Assembly (NCBI RefSeq): GCF_020711235.1
Contig: NZ_JAJFAV010000008.1
Coordinates: 62,001-126,000, forward strand
From: Hymenobacter sp. 15J16-1T3B
Lineage (GTDB): Bacteria > Bacteroidota > Bacteroidia > Cytophagales > Hymenobacteraceae
DNA: 64,000 nt
Reading direction: 5' to 3'
Below are positions 35,172 through 43,204 of this stretch, piece by piece. The position numbers and the translations under genes were made by a program. The notes beneath the pieces were generated by a model, which was not told the DNA's origin, searched no databases, and saw nothing but the letters and a program-made list of their open reading frames with translations. Each line of letters opens with the position of its first letter. The first letter of the stretch is position 1.

Positions 35172-36503
35172 ATGATTATTATCGACAAACTGCTGGAAGC
35201 CCGGCAGCGCGCCGGCCGCCCCGTTCGGGTGGGCCTGTGGGGCGCGGGCGAAATGGCCCAGGGCATGGTCAACCAGGTAATGCGCTACACGCCCGGCATG
35301 GAAGTCAGCGTCATTGCCAACCGCACCCTCAGCAAAGCCCACCAAGCCTACGCCTACACCGGCCACGTGGCCCGCGAATGCAGCAGCCGCGCCGAGCTGC
35401 AGGCCTGCCTCGACGCGGGCCAACTGGCGGTGGTCGACGACGGGGAGCTGCTCTGCGAAGTCGACGGGCTGGACCTGTTGGTGGAGTGCACCGGCACGAT
35501 TCACTACGCCGCGGGGCTAATTATGAAAGCCATTGAAAACGGGCGCAACGTACTGCTCTTCAACCCCGAAGTCGATGCGCTGATCGGGCCCATCCTGAAG
35601 GTGTACGCCGACCGCGCCGGGGTGCTGCTCAGCGGCTGCTCCGGCGACCAGCCCGGCTGCATCCTCGATTTGTACCGCTTCGTGCAGGGCATGGGCCTCA
35701 CGCCGCTGCTCTGCGGCAACATCAAGGGCCTGCAAGACTACTACCGCAACCCCACCACCCAGGCGGGCTTCGCCGCGCAGTGGCACCTGACGCCTGAAAT
35801 GGTGACCAGCTTTGCCGACGGCACCAAAATCAGCATCGAGCAGGCCACCGTGGCCAACGCCACCGGCATGGGCGTAGCCCGCCGCGGCATGTACGGCTAC
35901 CGCCACGACGGCCACGTGGACGACATGACCTCCTGGTACGACATCGAGGAGCTCAAGCGCCTGGGCGGCATCGTGGACTACGTGGTGGGCCCCAAGCCCG
36001 GCCCCGGCGTGTTCGTGTACGCCACCACCGACGACCCCAAATCCAAGCACTACCTGGCCTACGGCAAGCTCGGGCCCGGGCCGCTGTACTCGTTTTACCA
36101 GCCCTACCACCTGATTTACGCCGAAATTCCGCACTCCATTGCCCGCTTGGTGCTGCTGCAGGACGTGACCATGGCCCCGCTCGGCGCGCCCGTGGTGGAG
36201 GTCATCACCCTGGCCAAAACGCCGCTGCCGGCCGGCCACCGCCTCGACGGCCTCGGCGGCTACGACACCTACGGGCAGTGCGAAAATGCCGGCACCGCCC
36301 GGCAGGAAAACCTGCTGCCCGTGGGCCTGGCCGAGGGCTGCGTGCTCCGCCGCGACGTAGCGCGCGACACCCCGCTGACCTTCGACGACGTCATCTTGCC
36401 CGACGACAACCTGGTGCAGCGCCTCTGGCGCGAGCAGCAGGCGCGCTTCTTCCCGCAGGTGCCGACCCCGCAGCCCAGCAGCACGGCCGCCGCCTTGGCG
36501 TAA
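35172..36503 (+). CDS. Homoserine-dehydrogenase-like NAD(P) oxidoreductase with C-terminal SAF domain
   Basis: The ATG at 35172 opens MIIIDKLLEARQRAGRPVRVGLWGAG with a Rossmann glycine motif (GLWGAGEMAQG). The middle has DLLVECTGT, GCSGDQPGC and a dimerisation/substrate domain. The last 80 or so residues form a SAF domain (LPAGHRLDGLGGYDTYG, then LAEGCVLRRDVARDTPLTFDDV). This matches the group described as predicted homoserine dehydrogenase with SAF domain. The reaction is not established. Its place between a glycosyltransferase and nucleotide-sugar enzymes suggests a role in making an unusual sugar or acid substituent. Confidence 0.75.
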   Translation: MIIIDKLLEARQRAGRPVRVGLWGAGEMAQGMVNQVMRYTPGMEVSVIANRTLSKAHQAYAYTGHVARECSSRAELQACLDAGQLAVVDDGELLCEVDGLDLLVECTGTIHYAAGLIMKAIENGRNVLLFNPEVDALIGPILKVYADRAGVLLSGCSGDQPGCILDLYRFVQGMGLTPLLCGNIKGLQDYYRNPTTQAGFAAQWHLTPEMVTSFADGTKISIEQATVANATGMGVARRGMYGYRHDGHVDDMTSWYDIEELKRLGGIVDYVVGPKPGPGVFVYATTDDPKSKHYLAYGKLGPGPLYSFYQPYHLIYAEIPHSIARLVLLQDVTMAPLGAPVVEVITLAKTPLPAGHRLDGLGGYDTYGQCENAGTARQENLLPVGLAEGCVLRRDVARDTPLTFDDVILPDDNLVQRLWREQQARFFPQVPTPQPSSTAAALA

Positions 36504-36633
36504 CCGCCGCCCTGGCTGCGCGCCACCGCCGGGCCGCTTTTGCCTTCTTCTCCAACCTCCTTCTTAACTGCCGGCGCCCCGGCGCTCCTGCCCGCGCGGC
36601 GAGGAAGCCGCGGCAGAGGCCTCCTTCTCCACC

Positions 36634-37752
36634 ATGGAAGCTGTAGCCACCACCACCGACAACCGCATCCTCCGCGAAGACCTAGCGGCGGTATACGCCA
36701 CGCTCACCGCCGCCGAGCGAGCCAAATTTCAAGACGCCACCGTGCTTATTACCGGGTGCGGGGGCTTTCTGGGGTATTTCTTCATGCACTTCTTCGCCGA
36801 ATACGCCCCCGAGCTGGGCCTGCGGCGGGTGGTGGCCCTGGAAAACTTCCTGACCGGCACCAAGGACTGGCTCGACGAGCTGACCGCCCGGCACCCTGAA
36901 CTGATTGACTTGCGCGAGTTCAACGTCATCACCGACGACGTGGCCGCGGTGCCCGGCGCGGCCGAGGCCGACCTGGTCATTCACCTTGCCTCCATTGCCT
37001 CGCCCACGTTTTACCGCATCTACCCGCTCGAAACCGTCGACGCGAACGTGACCGGGCTGCGCCGCCTGCTCGATTACTACGCCGAGCGGCCTTTGCGCGG
37101 CTTCCTGTTCTTTTCGAGCAGCGAAATTTACGGCGACCCGCAGCCGGAATTTATTCCGACCCCCGAGGACTACCGCGGCAACGTGGCCAGCATCGGCCCG
37201 CGCGCCTGCTACGACGAGGCCAAGCGCTTCGGCGAAACGCTCTGCTACCTCTTCGCCCAGAAATACGGGATGCCGATTGGCATAGCCCGGCCCTTCAACA
37301 ACTACGGCCCGGGCATGAACCTGAACGACAAGCGCCTGCCGGCCGACTTTGCCCAGGCCGTGGTGCAGGGCCGCGACCTGGAAATCCTCTCCGACGGCTC
37401 GCCCACGCGCACCTTCTGCTACATCGCCGACGCCATCAGCGGCTACCTGAAGGTGCTGCTGCACGGCCGCTTCGACGTGTTCAACATCGGCCAGGACCAG
37501 CCCGAGCTGTCGGTGCGCGCGTTTGCGGAGTTGTTTACCGCCGCCGGGCGCGACATTTTTGGCTACCCGGGCCGCATCACGTTTCAGGTTTCCACTGATA
37601 AAGAGTATCTTACTGACAACCCCAACCGCCGCTGCCCGGACCTCACCAAGGCCCGCACGGTGCTGGGCTACCAGCCCACGGTCGACGTGGCCACGGGCAT
37701 CCGCCGCTACCTGCAGTTTCTCCACCATTCCCTTACCCGTAGCGCCTCATGA
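36634..37752 (+). CDS. NAD-dependent epimerase/dehydratase, UDP-glucuronate decarboxylase-like
   Basis: This extended SDR has VLITGCGGFLGYF (residues 32-44) as its cofactor loop. The catalytic FSSSEIYGDP and CYDEAKRFGE (YxxxK) are typical of UDP-xylose synthases, as are GIARPFNNYGPGM and RTFCYIAD. It would act on a UDP-hexuronate. The next gene, overlapping by 4 bp (ATGA), is a UDP-glucose-dehydrogenase-type enzyme that could supply UDP-glucuronate. A plain 4-epimerase or related activity cannot be excluded. The N-terminus is about 30 residues longer than the core fold. Confidence 0.8.
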   Translation: MEAVATTTDNRILREDLAAVYATLTAAERAKFQDATVLITGCGGFLGYFFMHFFAEYAPELGLRRVVALENFLTGTKDWLDELTARHPELIDLREFNVITDDVAAVPGAAEADLVIHLASIASPTFYRIYPLETVDANVTGLRRLLDYYAERPLRGFLFFSSSEIYGDPQPEFIPTPEDYRGNVASIGPRACYDEAKRFGETLCYLFAQKYGMPIGIARPFNNYGPGMNLNDKRLPADFAQAVVQGRDLEILSDGSPTRTFCYIADAISGYLKVLLHGRFDVFNIGQDQPELSVRAFAELFTAAGRDIFGYPGRITFQVSTDKEYLTDNPNRRCPDLTKARTVLGYQPTVDVATGIRRYLQFLHHSLTRSAS

Positions 37753-39032
37753 TTACCGTACTCGGATTGGGCTTTGTGGGGCTGACCACGGCCCTGGGCT
37801 TCAGCAAGAAAGGCTTCAAGGTCTACGGCATCGACGTGGACGCGGCGCGGGTGGAGAGCATCCGCCGCTACGAGGTGCCCTTCTACGAGCCGCACCTGGA
37901 AGACGCGCTGCGTGAGGAGCTGGGCCACAACTTCGTGGTGGATGCTTCGCTGGAGGAGGCCGTCAACGACAGCCGGGCCGTCATCATTTGCGTGGGCACG
38001 CCCGGCCTGCCCGACGGGCAGGCCAACCTCAGCTACCTGCTCGATGCAGTGCGCGCCGTGTTCGAGGTCAGCGACGCCGATTACCGCGTACTGGTCGTGA
38101 AATCGACGGTGCCGCCTTCCACGGTGGCGCGCGCAGTGCAGCCCTTCGTGGCCGAGCTGAGCGCGCAGTACGGCCGGCAGCTGGGCCTGGCCTCGAACCC
38201 GGAGTTTTTGCGCGAGGGGCACGCCTGGAACGACTTCATGCATCCCGACCGCGTGGTGGTGGGCGTGCAGGACGAGGCGGCCAAGGAAGTGCTGGATGAA
38301 TTGTACCTGCCGTTCAACGCGCCGGTGCACTTCGTGGACTTTAGCACCGCCGAATTCGTCAAGTACCTCTCCAACACGCTGTTGTCGACGCTGGTGAGCT
38401 TCGCCAACGAAATGGCCATGATTGCCCACCACATCGGCGGCATCGACGTGCCGGCGGCTTTTCAGCTGCTGCACCAGGACCGGCGCTGGTCGGGCACGCC
38501 GGCGGCCATGGCCAGCTACGTGTTTCCGGGCTGCGGCTACGGCGGCTATTGCCTGCCCAAGGACACGGCCGCCCTCAACAGCATTGCCCAGAACCACGGC
38601 TACCAGCCCAAAATGCTGCCCGCGAACCTGCAGATCAACGAGGACATCAAGGACTTCGTGGTGGCGCAGCTGGCCGCGCAGCTCACGCCGCAGCAGCGCA
38701 TCGGCATTCTCGGTCTCTCCTTCAAGAGCGGCTCCGACGACGTGCGCCTGAGCCCGAGCCGGGCCATCATCGAGAAGCTGCGGGCCCGCGGCTACACCCG
38801 CATCGTGGCTTACGACCCACTGGCTAACGAAGTCTTTGCCCGCGAAACCCAGTTGCCCATTGCCTACGCCGACACCCTGCCCGAGCTGGTGGAGCAAGTC
38901 GACGCGCTGGTGCTGCTCACCAGCTGGCCCGAGTTTCGGCAGCAGCGCGAGCTGTTGGCCACCAAGCCGCTGTTCGATTTCCGCTACGCCCTGACCGAGC
39001 CGCAGGCGCAGCACGTGCCCGTGGCGCGCTGA
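37749..39032 (+). CDS. Nucleotide sugar dehydrogenase (UDP-glucose 6-dehydrogenase family)
   Basis: This enzyme oxidises a UDP-sugar C6 alcohol to the acid with two NAD+. The N-terminal motif is VLGLGFVGLTTALGF. The substrate-contacting LASNPEFLREGHA is present, and the catalytic cysteine lies in PGCGYGGYCLPKD at about residue 265 with the following GLSFKSGSDDVRLSPS. The length of 427 aa is typical. Its translational coupling to the decarboxylase-like gene suggests UDP-glucose to UDP-glucuronate to UDP-xylose, though the family also includes UDP-ManNAc and UDP-GlcNAc dehydrogenases. Confidence 0.9.
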   Translation: MITVLGLGFVGLTTALGFSKKGFKVYGIDVDAARVESIRRYEVPFYEPHLEDALREELGHNFVVDASLEEAVNDSRAVIICVGTPGLPDGQANLSYLLDAVRAVFEVSDADYRVLVVKSTVPPSTVARAVQPFVAELSAQYGRQLGLASNPEFLREGHAWNDFMHPDRVVVGVQDEAAKEVLDELYLPFNAPVHFVDFSTAEFVKYLSNTLLSTLVSFANEMAMIAHHIGGIDVPAAFQLLHQDRRWSGTPAAMASYVFPGCGYGGYCLPKDTAALNSIAQNHGYQPKMLPANLQINEDIKDFVVAQLAAQLTPQQRIGILGLSFKSGSDDVRLSPSRAIIEKLRARGYTRIVAYDPLANEVFARETQLPIAYADTLPELVEQVDALVLLTSWPEFRQQRELLATKPLFDFRYALTEPQAQHVPVAR

Positions 39033-39059
39033 GTCCGGAGAGGTCTTCGCGTCGTTACC

Positions 39060-39092
39060 AGCGCCGCTTTCCGAAAGGAAGGCGGCGCTTTT
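39060..39092 (+). terminator. Terminator of the plus-strand EPS operon
   Basis: The stem AGCGCCGC / GCGGCGCT is extended by CTTTCC / GGAAG around a GAAA loop and followed by TTTTG. It lies 28 bp after the nucleotide sugar dehydrogenase stop. Confidence 0.85.
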
Positions 39093-39118
39093 GTGTAGCA
39101 GCAGTGGGTCAAGCCGTT

Positions 39119-39290
39119 CGTTACCCTGAGCAGCGCGAAGGACCTTCCTTGCAGCACCGCCGATGCCAATGCTCAAGCGTTGATCAGCTAAACGCAACAG
39201 CGCAGCCACTACGGCCCGGACAATAGGGCGTTGGTAGCTGCGCTTTTTAGTTAGTGCGGGGCGAGGAAGGTCCTGCGCTGTGCGGACGCC
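39119..39290. repeat. Dispersed inverted-repeat element, copy 2 (degenerate)
   Basis: The left end at 39119-39152 contains CAGCGCGAAGGACCTTCCTT. The right end at 39261-39290 is its imperfect reverse complement (GAGGAAGGTCCTGCGCTG). The arrangement resembles the 23166-23273 element but with a different sequence class, and a smaller hairpin with a T run is nested inside. Confidence 0.55.
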
Positions 39291-39434
39291 AGATACGGGA
39301 TAACAACCGAATTAGAGCGCAAATAATCAAGTCATTGAACAGCCACTACCCCCCTCGCCCACCCCGAAATAACAACGCCGCCGACCTCTTACGAGGCCGA
39401 CGGCGCGGCACCTGAACGGAAACTGCTCCACCTT

Positions 39435-40811
39435 TCAGTTTCGCGCCCGGTACACGGGTTGCACAGCGCGGCCGTGCAGGTATTTGTCGAGGCCTTCGTC
39501 GAGGGCGCGGCGGTACACGCCCAGGGCCTCGTGGATTCGTTCGGCGGTCATCTCGATGTCGGCGGGCTGGTGGGCGTAGCTCACGATGAGCGAGGGCAGC
39601 AGCAGGCCGCGGCGCAGCGTTTCCTGCAAAAACAGAGTGCGGAAGCCCTGCGAGGGTTGCCCGGCCTCGTCGCGGGTACTGTAGATCAGGCACTGGGGCG
39701 GCCCCTGCAGGCCGAAATAACCCGCCAAGCCGTGTTCGGCGATGGACTGGTTGAGCAGGCGGCGCAGGTAGCTACCGGCTTGGTGCAGGTGCTCGATGAC
39801 GGGCTCGCGGCGGTAGGTAGCCAGTACCTCGCGCATGGCGGCCAGAGCGTGGCTTTCGGCGCCGTAGGTGGTCGAGAGCAGGAACACGCGCTCCTTGTCG
39901 TGGCGCAAGCCGCCCAGCTCCATCAGCTCGCGCCGGCCGGCGAGGGCCGCCACGCTGAAGCCGTTGCCGAGGGCCTTGGCCCAGGTGCTCAGGTCGGGGC
40001 GCACCCCGTAGAAGGCCTGAGCGCCGCCCACGTGCCAGCGCAGGCCGCTGATAATTTCGTCGAAGATGAGTACGGTGCCGTGCTGCGAACAGAGCCGGCG
40101 CAGGCCGGGCAGAAACTCCGGCGCGGGCGGCACGTCCTTCTCGATTTCGAGAATGAGGCAGGCCAGCTGGCCGGGATGCTCCCGAAACAGCTGCTCCACC
40201 GAGGCCAAATCGTTGTAGCGGAAGGTCAGGGTCAGGTCGCGCACGGCCTGCGGAATGCCGGCGCGCACCGCCGTGGTGCCGATAAACCAGTCGTCGCAGG
40301 AGAAAAACGGGTGGTCCTGGCACAGGGCTACCAAGTCGCGGCCGGTGGCGGCGCGGGCCAGCTTCACGGCCGCCGACGTCACATCGGAGCCGTTTTTGGC
40401 GAACTTTACCATGTCGCCGGCGCCGGTGGTGGCCAGGAAATCCTCGGCGGCGCGCAGCTCCAGCACGGTGGGCCGGCCCACGTTGGTGGTGCCGCGGCTG
40501 ATTTCGCGCTGGGCGGCCCGCACCACCGGGGCGTAGGCGTGGCCCAGCGTGACGGCGCGCAGCCCCATGCCGTACTCCACGAACTGATTGCCGTCGGCAT
40601 CCCACACGCGGCAGCCGCGGCCGCGCACCAGGTACGGGGCCAGGCCCTCGGGAAACTGGTCGTCGCCCTTGGCGTAGGTGTGGCTGCCGCCCGGAATGGC
40701 GGCGTGGAAGCGTTCCTGCAACGCCTGCGAGGCCGTAAAGCGGCGGGGCAGCAGGTCGGGGGCCGCGAGGGGCTGGCAGGCCGGGGGCGACGTGGAAGTA
40801 GTAAGCGTCAT
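39435..40811 (-). CDS. Class III aminotransferase, glutamate-1-semialdehyde aminomutase-like
   Basis: This PLP enzyme has IPGGSHTYAKGDDQ near residue 40, KFAKNGSDVTSAAVKLARA for phosphate binding, FDEIISGLRW with D251, and the PLP lysine K279 in STWAKALGNGF. True HemL belongs to tetrapyrrole synthesis, but HemL-like enzymes inside sugar clusters are thought to transaminate sugar-derived aldehydes or ketones. Its place as the last gene of an eight-gene minus-strand sugar operon supports such a role. The length of 458 aa is slightly longer than HemL. The exact substrate is unknown. Confidence 0.82.
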   Translation of the reverse strand: MTLTTSTSPPACQPLAAPDLLPRRFTASQALQERFHAAIPGGSHTYAKGDDQFPEGLAPYLVRGRGCRVWDADGNQFVEYGMGLRAVTLGHAYAPVVRAAQREISRGTTNVGRPTVLELRAAEDFLATTGAGDMVKFAKNGSDVTSAAVKLARAATGRDLVALCQDHPFFSCDDWFIGTTAVRAGIPQAVRDLTLTFRYNDLASVEQLFREHPGQLACLILEIEKDVPPAPEFLPGLRRLCSQHGTVLIFDEIISGLRWHVGGAQAFYGVRPDLSTWAKALGNGFSVAALAGRRELMELGGLRHDKERVFLLSTTYGAESHALAAMREVLATYRREPVIEHLHQAGSYLRRLLNQSIAEHGLAGYFGLQGPPQCLIYSTRDEAGQPSQGFRTLFLQETLRRGLLLPSLIVSYAHQPADIEMTAERIHEALGVYRRALDEGLDKYLHGRAVQPVYRARN

Positions 40812-40948
40812 GAGCGAGGAGGTGGAGAGCGAGGCCGGCCGGGGCCGGCAACTGGCAAGCAGTTAGCGTAGTTAAGAGCGGCGGAACGAGGAGCCGAAGC
40901 GTGGCAGACCTCGGCTCGTTGCCCCGCCGGGCAGGGTTGGCCGCCGGA

Positions 40949-41869
40949 CTAAGCCGGGACGGGCTGCATCACGGCCGGGTCGAGCAGCGGGGTGCCGGGC
41001 TCGTACTCGTCGGTGAGCTCCTTGGGCAAGCGGGCCAGATCCGAGACGCGGAAGAAGTCAATCAGATTGGTGCCGGTGCTGGCGGAGTCGTGGTTCGGGG
41101 CGCCGCGGTGGGCCCGCACGTCGTCGACGTGCACGGTGCGAAAATCGATGCTGTAACGGGTGCGGCCGGTGAAGTTGACCACCGTGGAGTGCATCTGCGC
41201 GGCCGAGAAGATGGTCACTCCGCCGGGGGGCAGCACCAGGCGGATCTGCGGGTCGAGCTGGTCCAGCTCGTCGTAGGCGCGGGGCCGCTCGCGGCGGTCC
41301 GGCTCGCCGGTGGCGGCCAGGCGGGCGCCCTCGGCGTACCACTCGTGCATGTGGTAGTTTTCGGAGCCGTTGGCCACGCCCCGGTCCCAGTAGTGCGGGT
41401 GAAACGCCAAAGCATTACCGGACTCGTGCTCGTACATGGGAAACCACCAGTTCAGCTGGTTGAGCGGGGCCGAAAACCACGTGTCGCGGTGCGTGTCGAA
41501 GCGGTAGGCCAGGCCGTGGGTCAGGAAGTTGTGGCTGGTCACGGTGCGCATGCGGGGCACGTCGAAGTAGGTCTTCTCCGGGTCGCAGCCGAAGTCGAGT
41601 AGCAGCTGCTGCACGAGTTGCTTGGACTTCTCGTGGTTGATGAAGCGCGGCTTGAAGTCGGCCAGGATGGCGTTGTAGGCTTCGGGGCTCATCATGTGCT
41701 GGGCCAGGGCGGGGTCGACGTCGCCGAAGGCTTCGCGCACAAATTCACGGCCGAATTCCACCAGTGCCAGCACGCTGGGCCGGGGTTGGAAGGCAAACAA
41801 CTGCCCTTGGTAAAGCTGCTCCCGCCGCTGGTCGTCGGACATGGGCGAGTCGAAGTACACGGTATTCAT
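40949..41869 (-). CDS. Fe(II)/2-oxoglutarate dioxygenase-like (phytanoyl-CoA dioxygenase superfamily)
   Basis: The facial triad is visible: H127 and D129 in THRDTW, and H227 in AAQMHSTV. R238 in GRTRYSIDFR is suited to bind 2-oxoglutarate. The double-stranded beta-helix core between them (LNWWFPMYE; LPPGGVTIFSA) is intact. Such enzymes hydroxylate or otherwise oxidise small molecules. In this operon the target may be a nucleotide sugar or a sugar-linked side chain. I do not recognise a closer characterised relative. The length of 306 aa fits the superfamily. Confidence 0.72.
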   Translation of the reverse strand: MNTVYFDSPMSDDQRREQLYQGQLFAFQPRPSVLALVEFGREFVREAFGDVDPALAQHMMSPEAYNAILADFKPRFINHEKSKQLVQQLLLDFGCDPEKTYFDVPRMRTVTSHNFLTHGLAYRFDTHRDTWFSAPLNQLNWWFPMYEHESGNALAFHPHYWDRGVANGSENYHMHEWYAEGARLAATGEPDRRERPRAYDELDQLDPQIRLVLPPGGVTIFSAAQMHSTVVNFTGRTRYSIDFRTVHVDDVRAHRGAPNHDSASTGTNLIDFFRVSDLARLPKELTDEYEPGTPLLDPAVMQPVPA

Positions 41870-41934
41870 ATAGCTACTTGGGGTTAGAGTGGTCAGGAGC
41901 AGAAAGCGGCGGATGCGGCGCGGGGCCGGCGGGC

Positions 41935-43167
41935 TCAGAGCACGAGGCTGTCCCCGGCGAAGCCGAGCTGCCGGGCCTGGGCCAGGATTTCGGCGGCGTA
42001 GGTCGGGTTGGTTATCAGCAGCAGGTCGGGCTGGTAGCTCAGTAGCTGCTCCGGCGCAATGACCGGGTGAGCCGTGAGCGGCAAGAACTGCCCCTGCCGG
42101 CGCGGGTTGATGTCGACCACGGCCTGCACAGTGTCAGCCAAATCGAAAGTGGTCAGGAAGCTCATGGCGCGGGAGCCGGCGCCCCAGCCCACCACGCGGC
42201 GGCCGCTGCGGCGCAGCTCGTCCACGCGCTCGGCCCACTCCCCTATCACGCGGCGGGCCGAGCTGCCGAAGGCGCGCACGGCGGCGGGCGTGTCGGGGTC
42301 GTCGGTAGGCGCCAGCGTAGCCGCCTCGGGTATAGTTGTGGGCCGGGCCGTGAGGCCGATGTACTCGCCGTGCCAGCAGGGCTGTACGTCGAGCACCTCG
42401 AAGCCGGCGCTGCGGAAGAGGTAGCTGAGCGAGGCGGGCGTAAACCAGGAGGCGTGCTCGTTGACGATGTTCCACACCACCTGCTCGCCGATGTCGTAGA
42501 GCGCGTTGGGCACTTCCACGTACACCGTGGGCGTGGCCCCGGCCGGAATGGCGGCGCGCAGGTCGCGCACAAACTGTGTGACGTGGCCGGCCAGCACGTT
42601 GAGCATGTGGCGGCAGCTGATGAAGGTGGCACCCTCCAGCACCTGCGCGGTGGCCGGGCCGAAGTAGTCTTTCACGAAGGTCACGCCCAGGGCCTCGTTG
42701 GTGCCCGCGGGCAGGCCGGGCGGCGAGGCGTAGCCCGGGTCGATGCCCAGGCCCGTGTTGCCGCCCAGGCGGCACAAGGTGCGCAGAAAGTCCCCGTCGC
42801 CGCAGCCGATGTCCACGATGCGGCCACCGCGCACGTTGTAGCGCTCCACTAGGTCGGTGGCCAGGCCCAGGGTGAAGGCCCGGAACGAGGGCGAAAACTC
42901 CAGCGAGAAGTCGTTGCGGGTGTGGGTAATTTTGCCGGCCTCGTAGGCCTCGTTGTGCATGTAGTGGCAGTGAGGGCAAAACACCAGCCGGATGTCGGTG
43001 GTGGGCGCGTGGCGGGCGGCCTCGGCCGTGGGCCACAGGATGCCGGATTGCGTGGGTACGCCGTGCGCTTCGTAAAACACTTCGCCGGCCGCGGAGCCGC
43101 ACACCGGGCAGGGCTGGGTAGCAGCGGCCGGCGGCGCGGTAACGGGAGCAAGCAGTTCGGTTTCCAT
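41935..43167 (-). CDS. SAM-dependent C-methyltransferase-like protein with zinc-binding N-terminus
   Basis: The ATG at 43167 is chosen; the longer frame upstream is low-complexity. Cysteine pairs CPVCG and FCPHCHY form a likely zinc site. The SAM-binding motif is GGRIVDIGCGDGDFL at about residue 115-130. A C-terminal Rossmann-like methyltransferase domain (VVGWGAGSRAMSFL and later VVDINPRRQGQFLP) matches the three-part layout of sugar C-methyltransferases. Another such enzyme lies two genes upstream in the operon (44529-45800). The two probably act on different intermediates or one is inactive on sugars. Confidence 0.8.
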   Translation of the reverse strand: METELLAPVTAPPAAATQPCPVCGSAAGEVFYEAHGVPTQSGILWPTAEAARHAPTTDIRLVFCPHCHYMHNEAYEAGKITHTRNDFSLEFSPSFRAFTLGLATDLVERYNVRGGRIVDIGCGDGDFLRTLCRLGGNTGLGIDPGYASPPGLPAGTNEALGVTFVKDYFGPATAQVLEGATFISCRHMLNVLAGHVTQFVRDLRAAIPAGATPTVYVEVPNALYDIGEQVVWNIVNEHASWFTPASLSYLFRSAGFEVLDVQPCWHGEYIGLTARPTTIPEAATLAPTDDPDTPAAVRAFGSSARRVIGEWAERVDELRRSGRRVVGWGAGSRAMSFLTTFDLADTVQAVVDINPRRQGQFLPLTAHPVIAPEQLLSYQPDLLLITNPTYAAEILAQARQLGFAGDSLVL

Positions 43168-43204
43168 GGAGCTGAGAATATGGTTGGTGGAGGAAAGCCG
43201 GCGC

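Larger units (their letters stand above)
39033..39434. other. Convergent gap with terminator and degenerate palindromic element
   Basis: This 402-bp region between converging genes has no supported coding frame. It holds a terminator for the plus-strand operon (39060-39092) and an inverted-repeat element (39119-39290). Within that element is a GCGCAGC/GCTGCGC-TTTTT hairpin near 39200-39247. A weaker hairpin at 39375-39405 could end the minus-strand operon. Confidence 0.65.

Noticed and set aside
39435-40811. HemL, tetrapyrrole-pathway glutamate-1-semialdehyde aminomutase
   Set aside because: No haem gene is nearby and the gene ends a sugar operon. Family membership fits, but the housekeeping role is unlikely from context.
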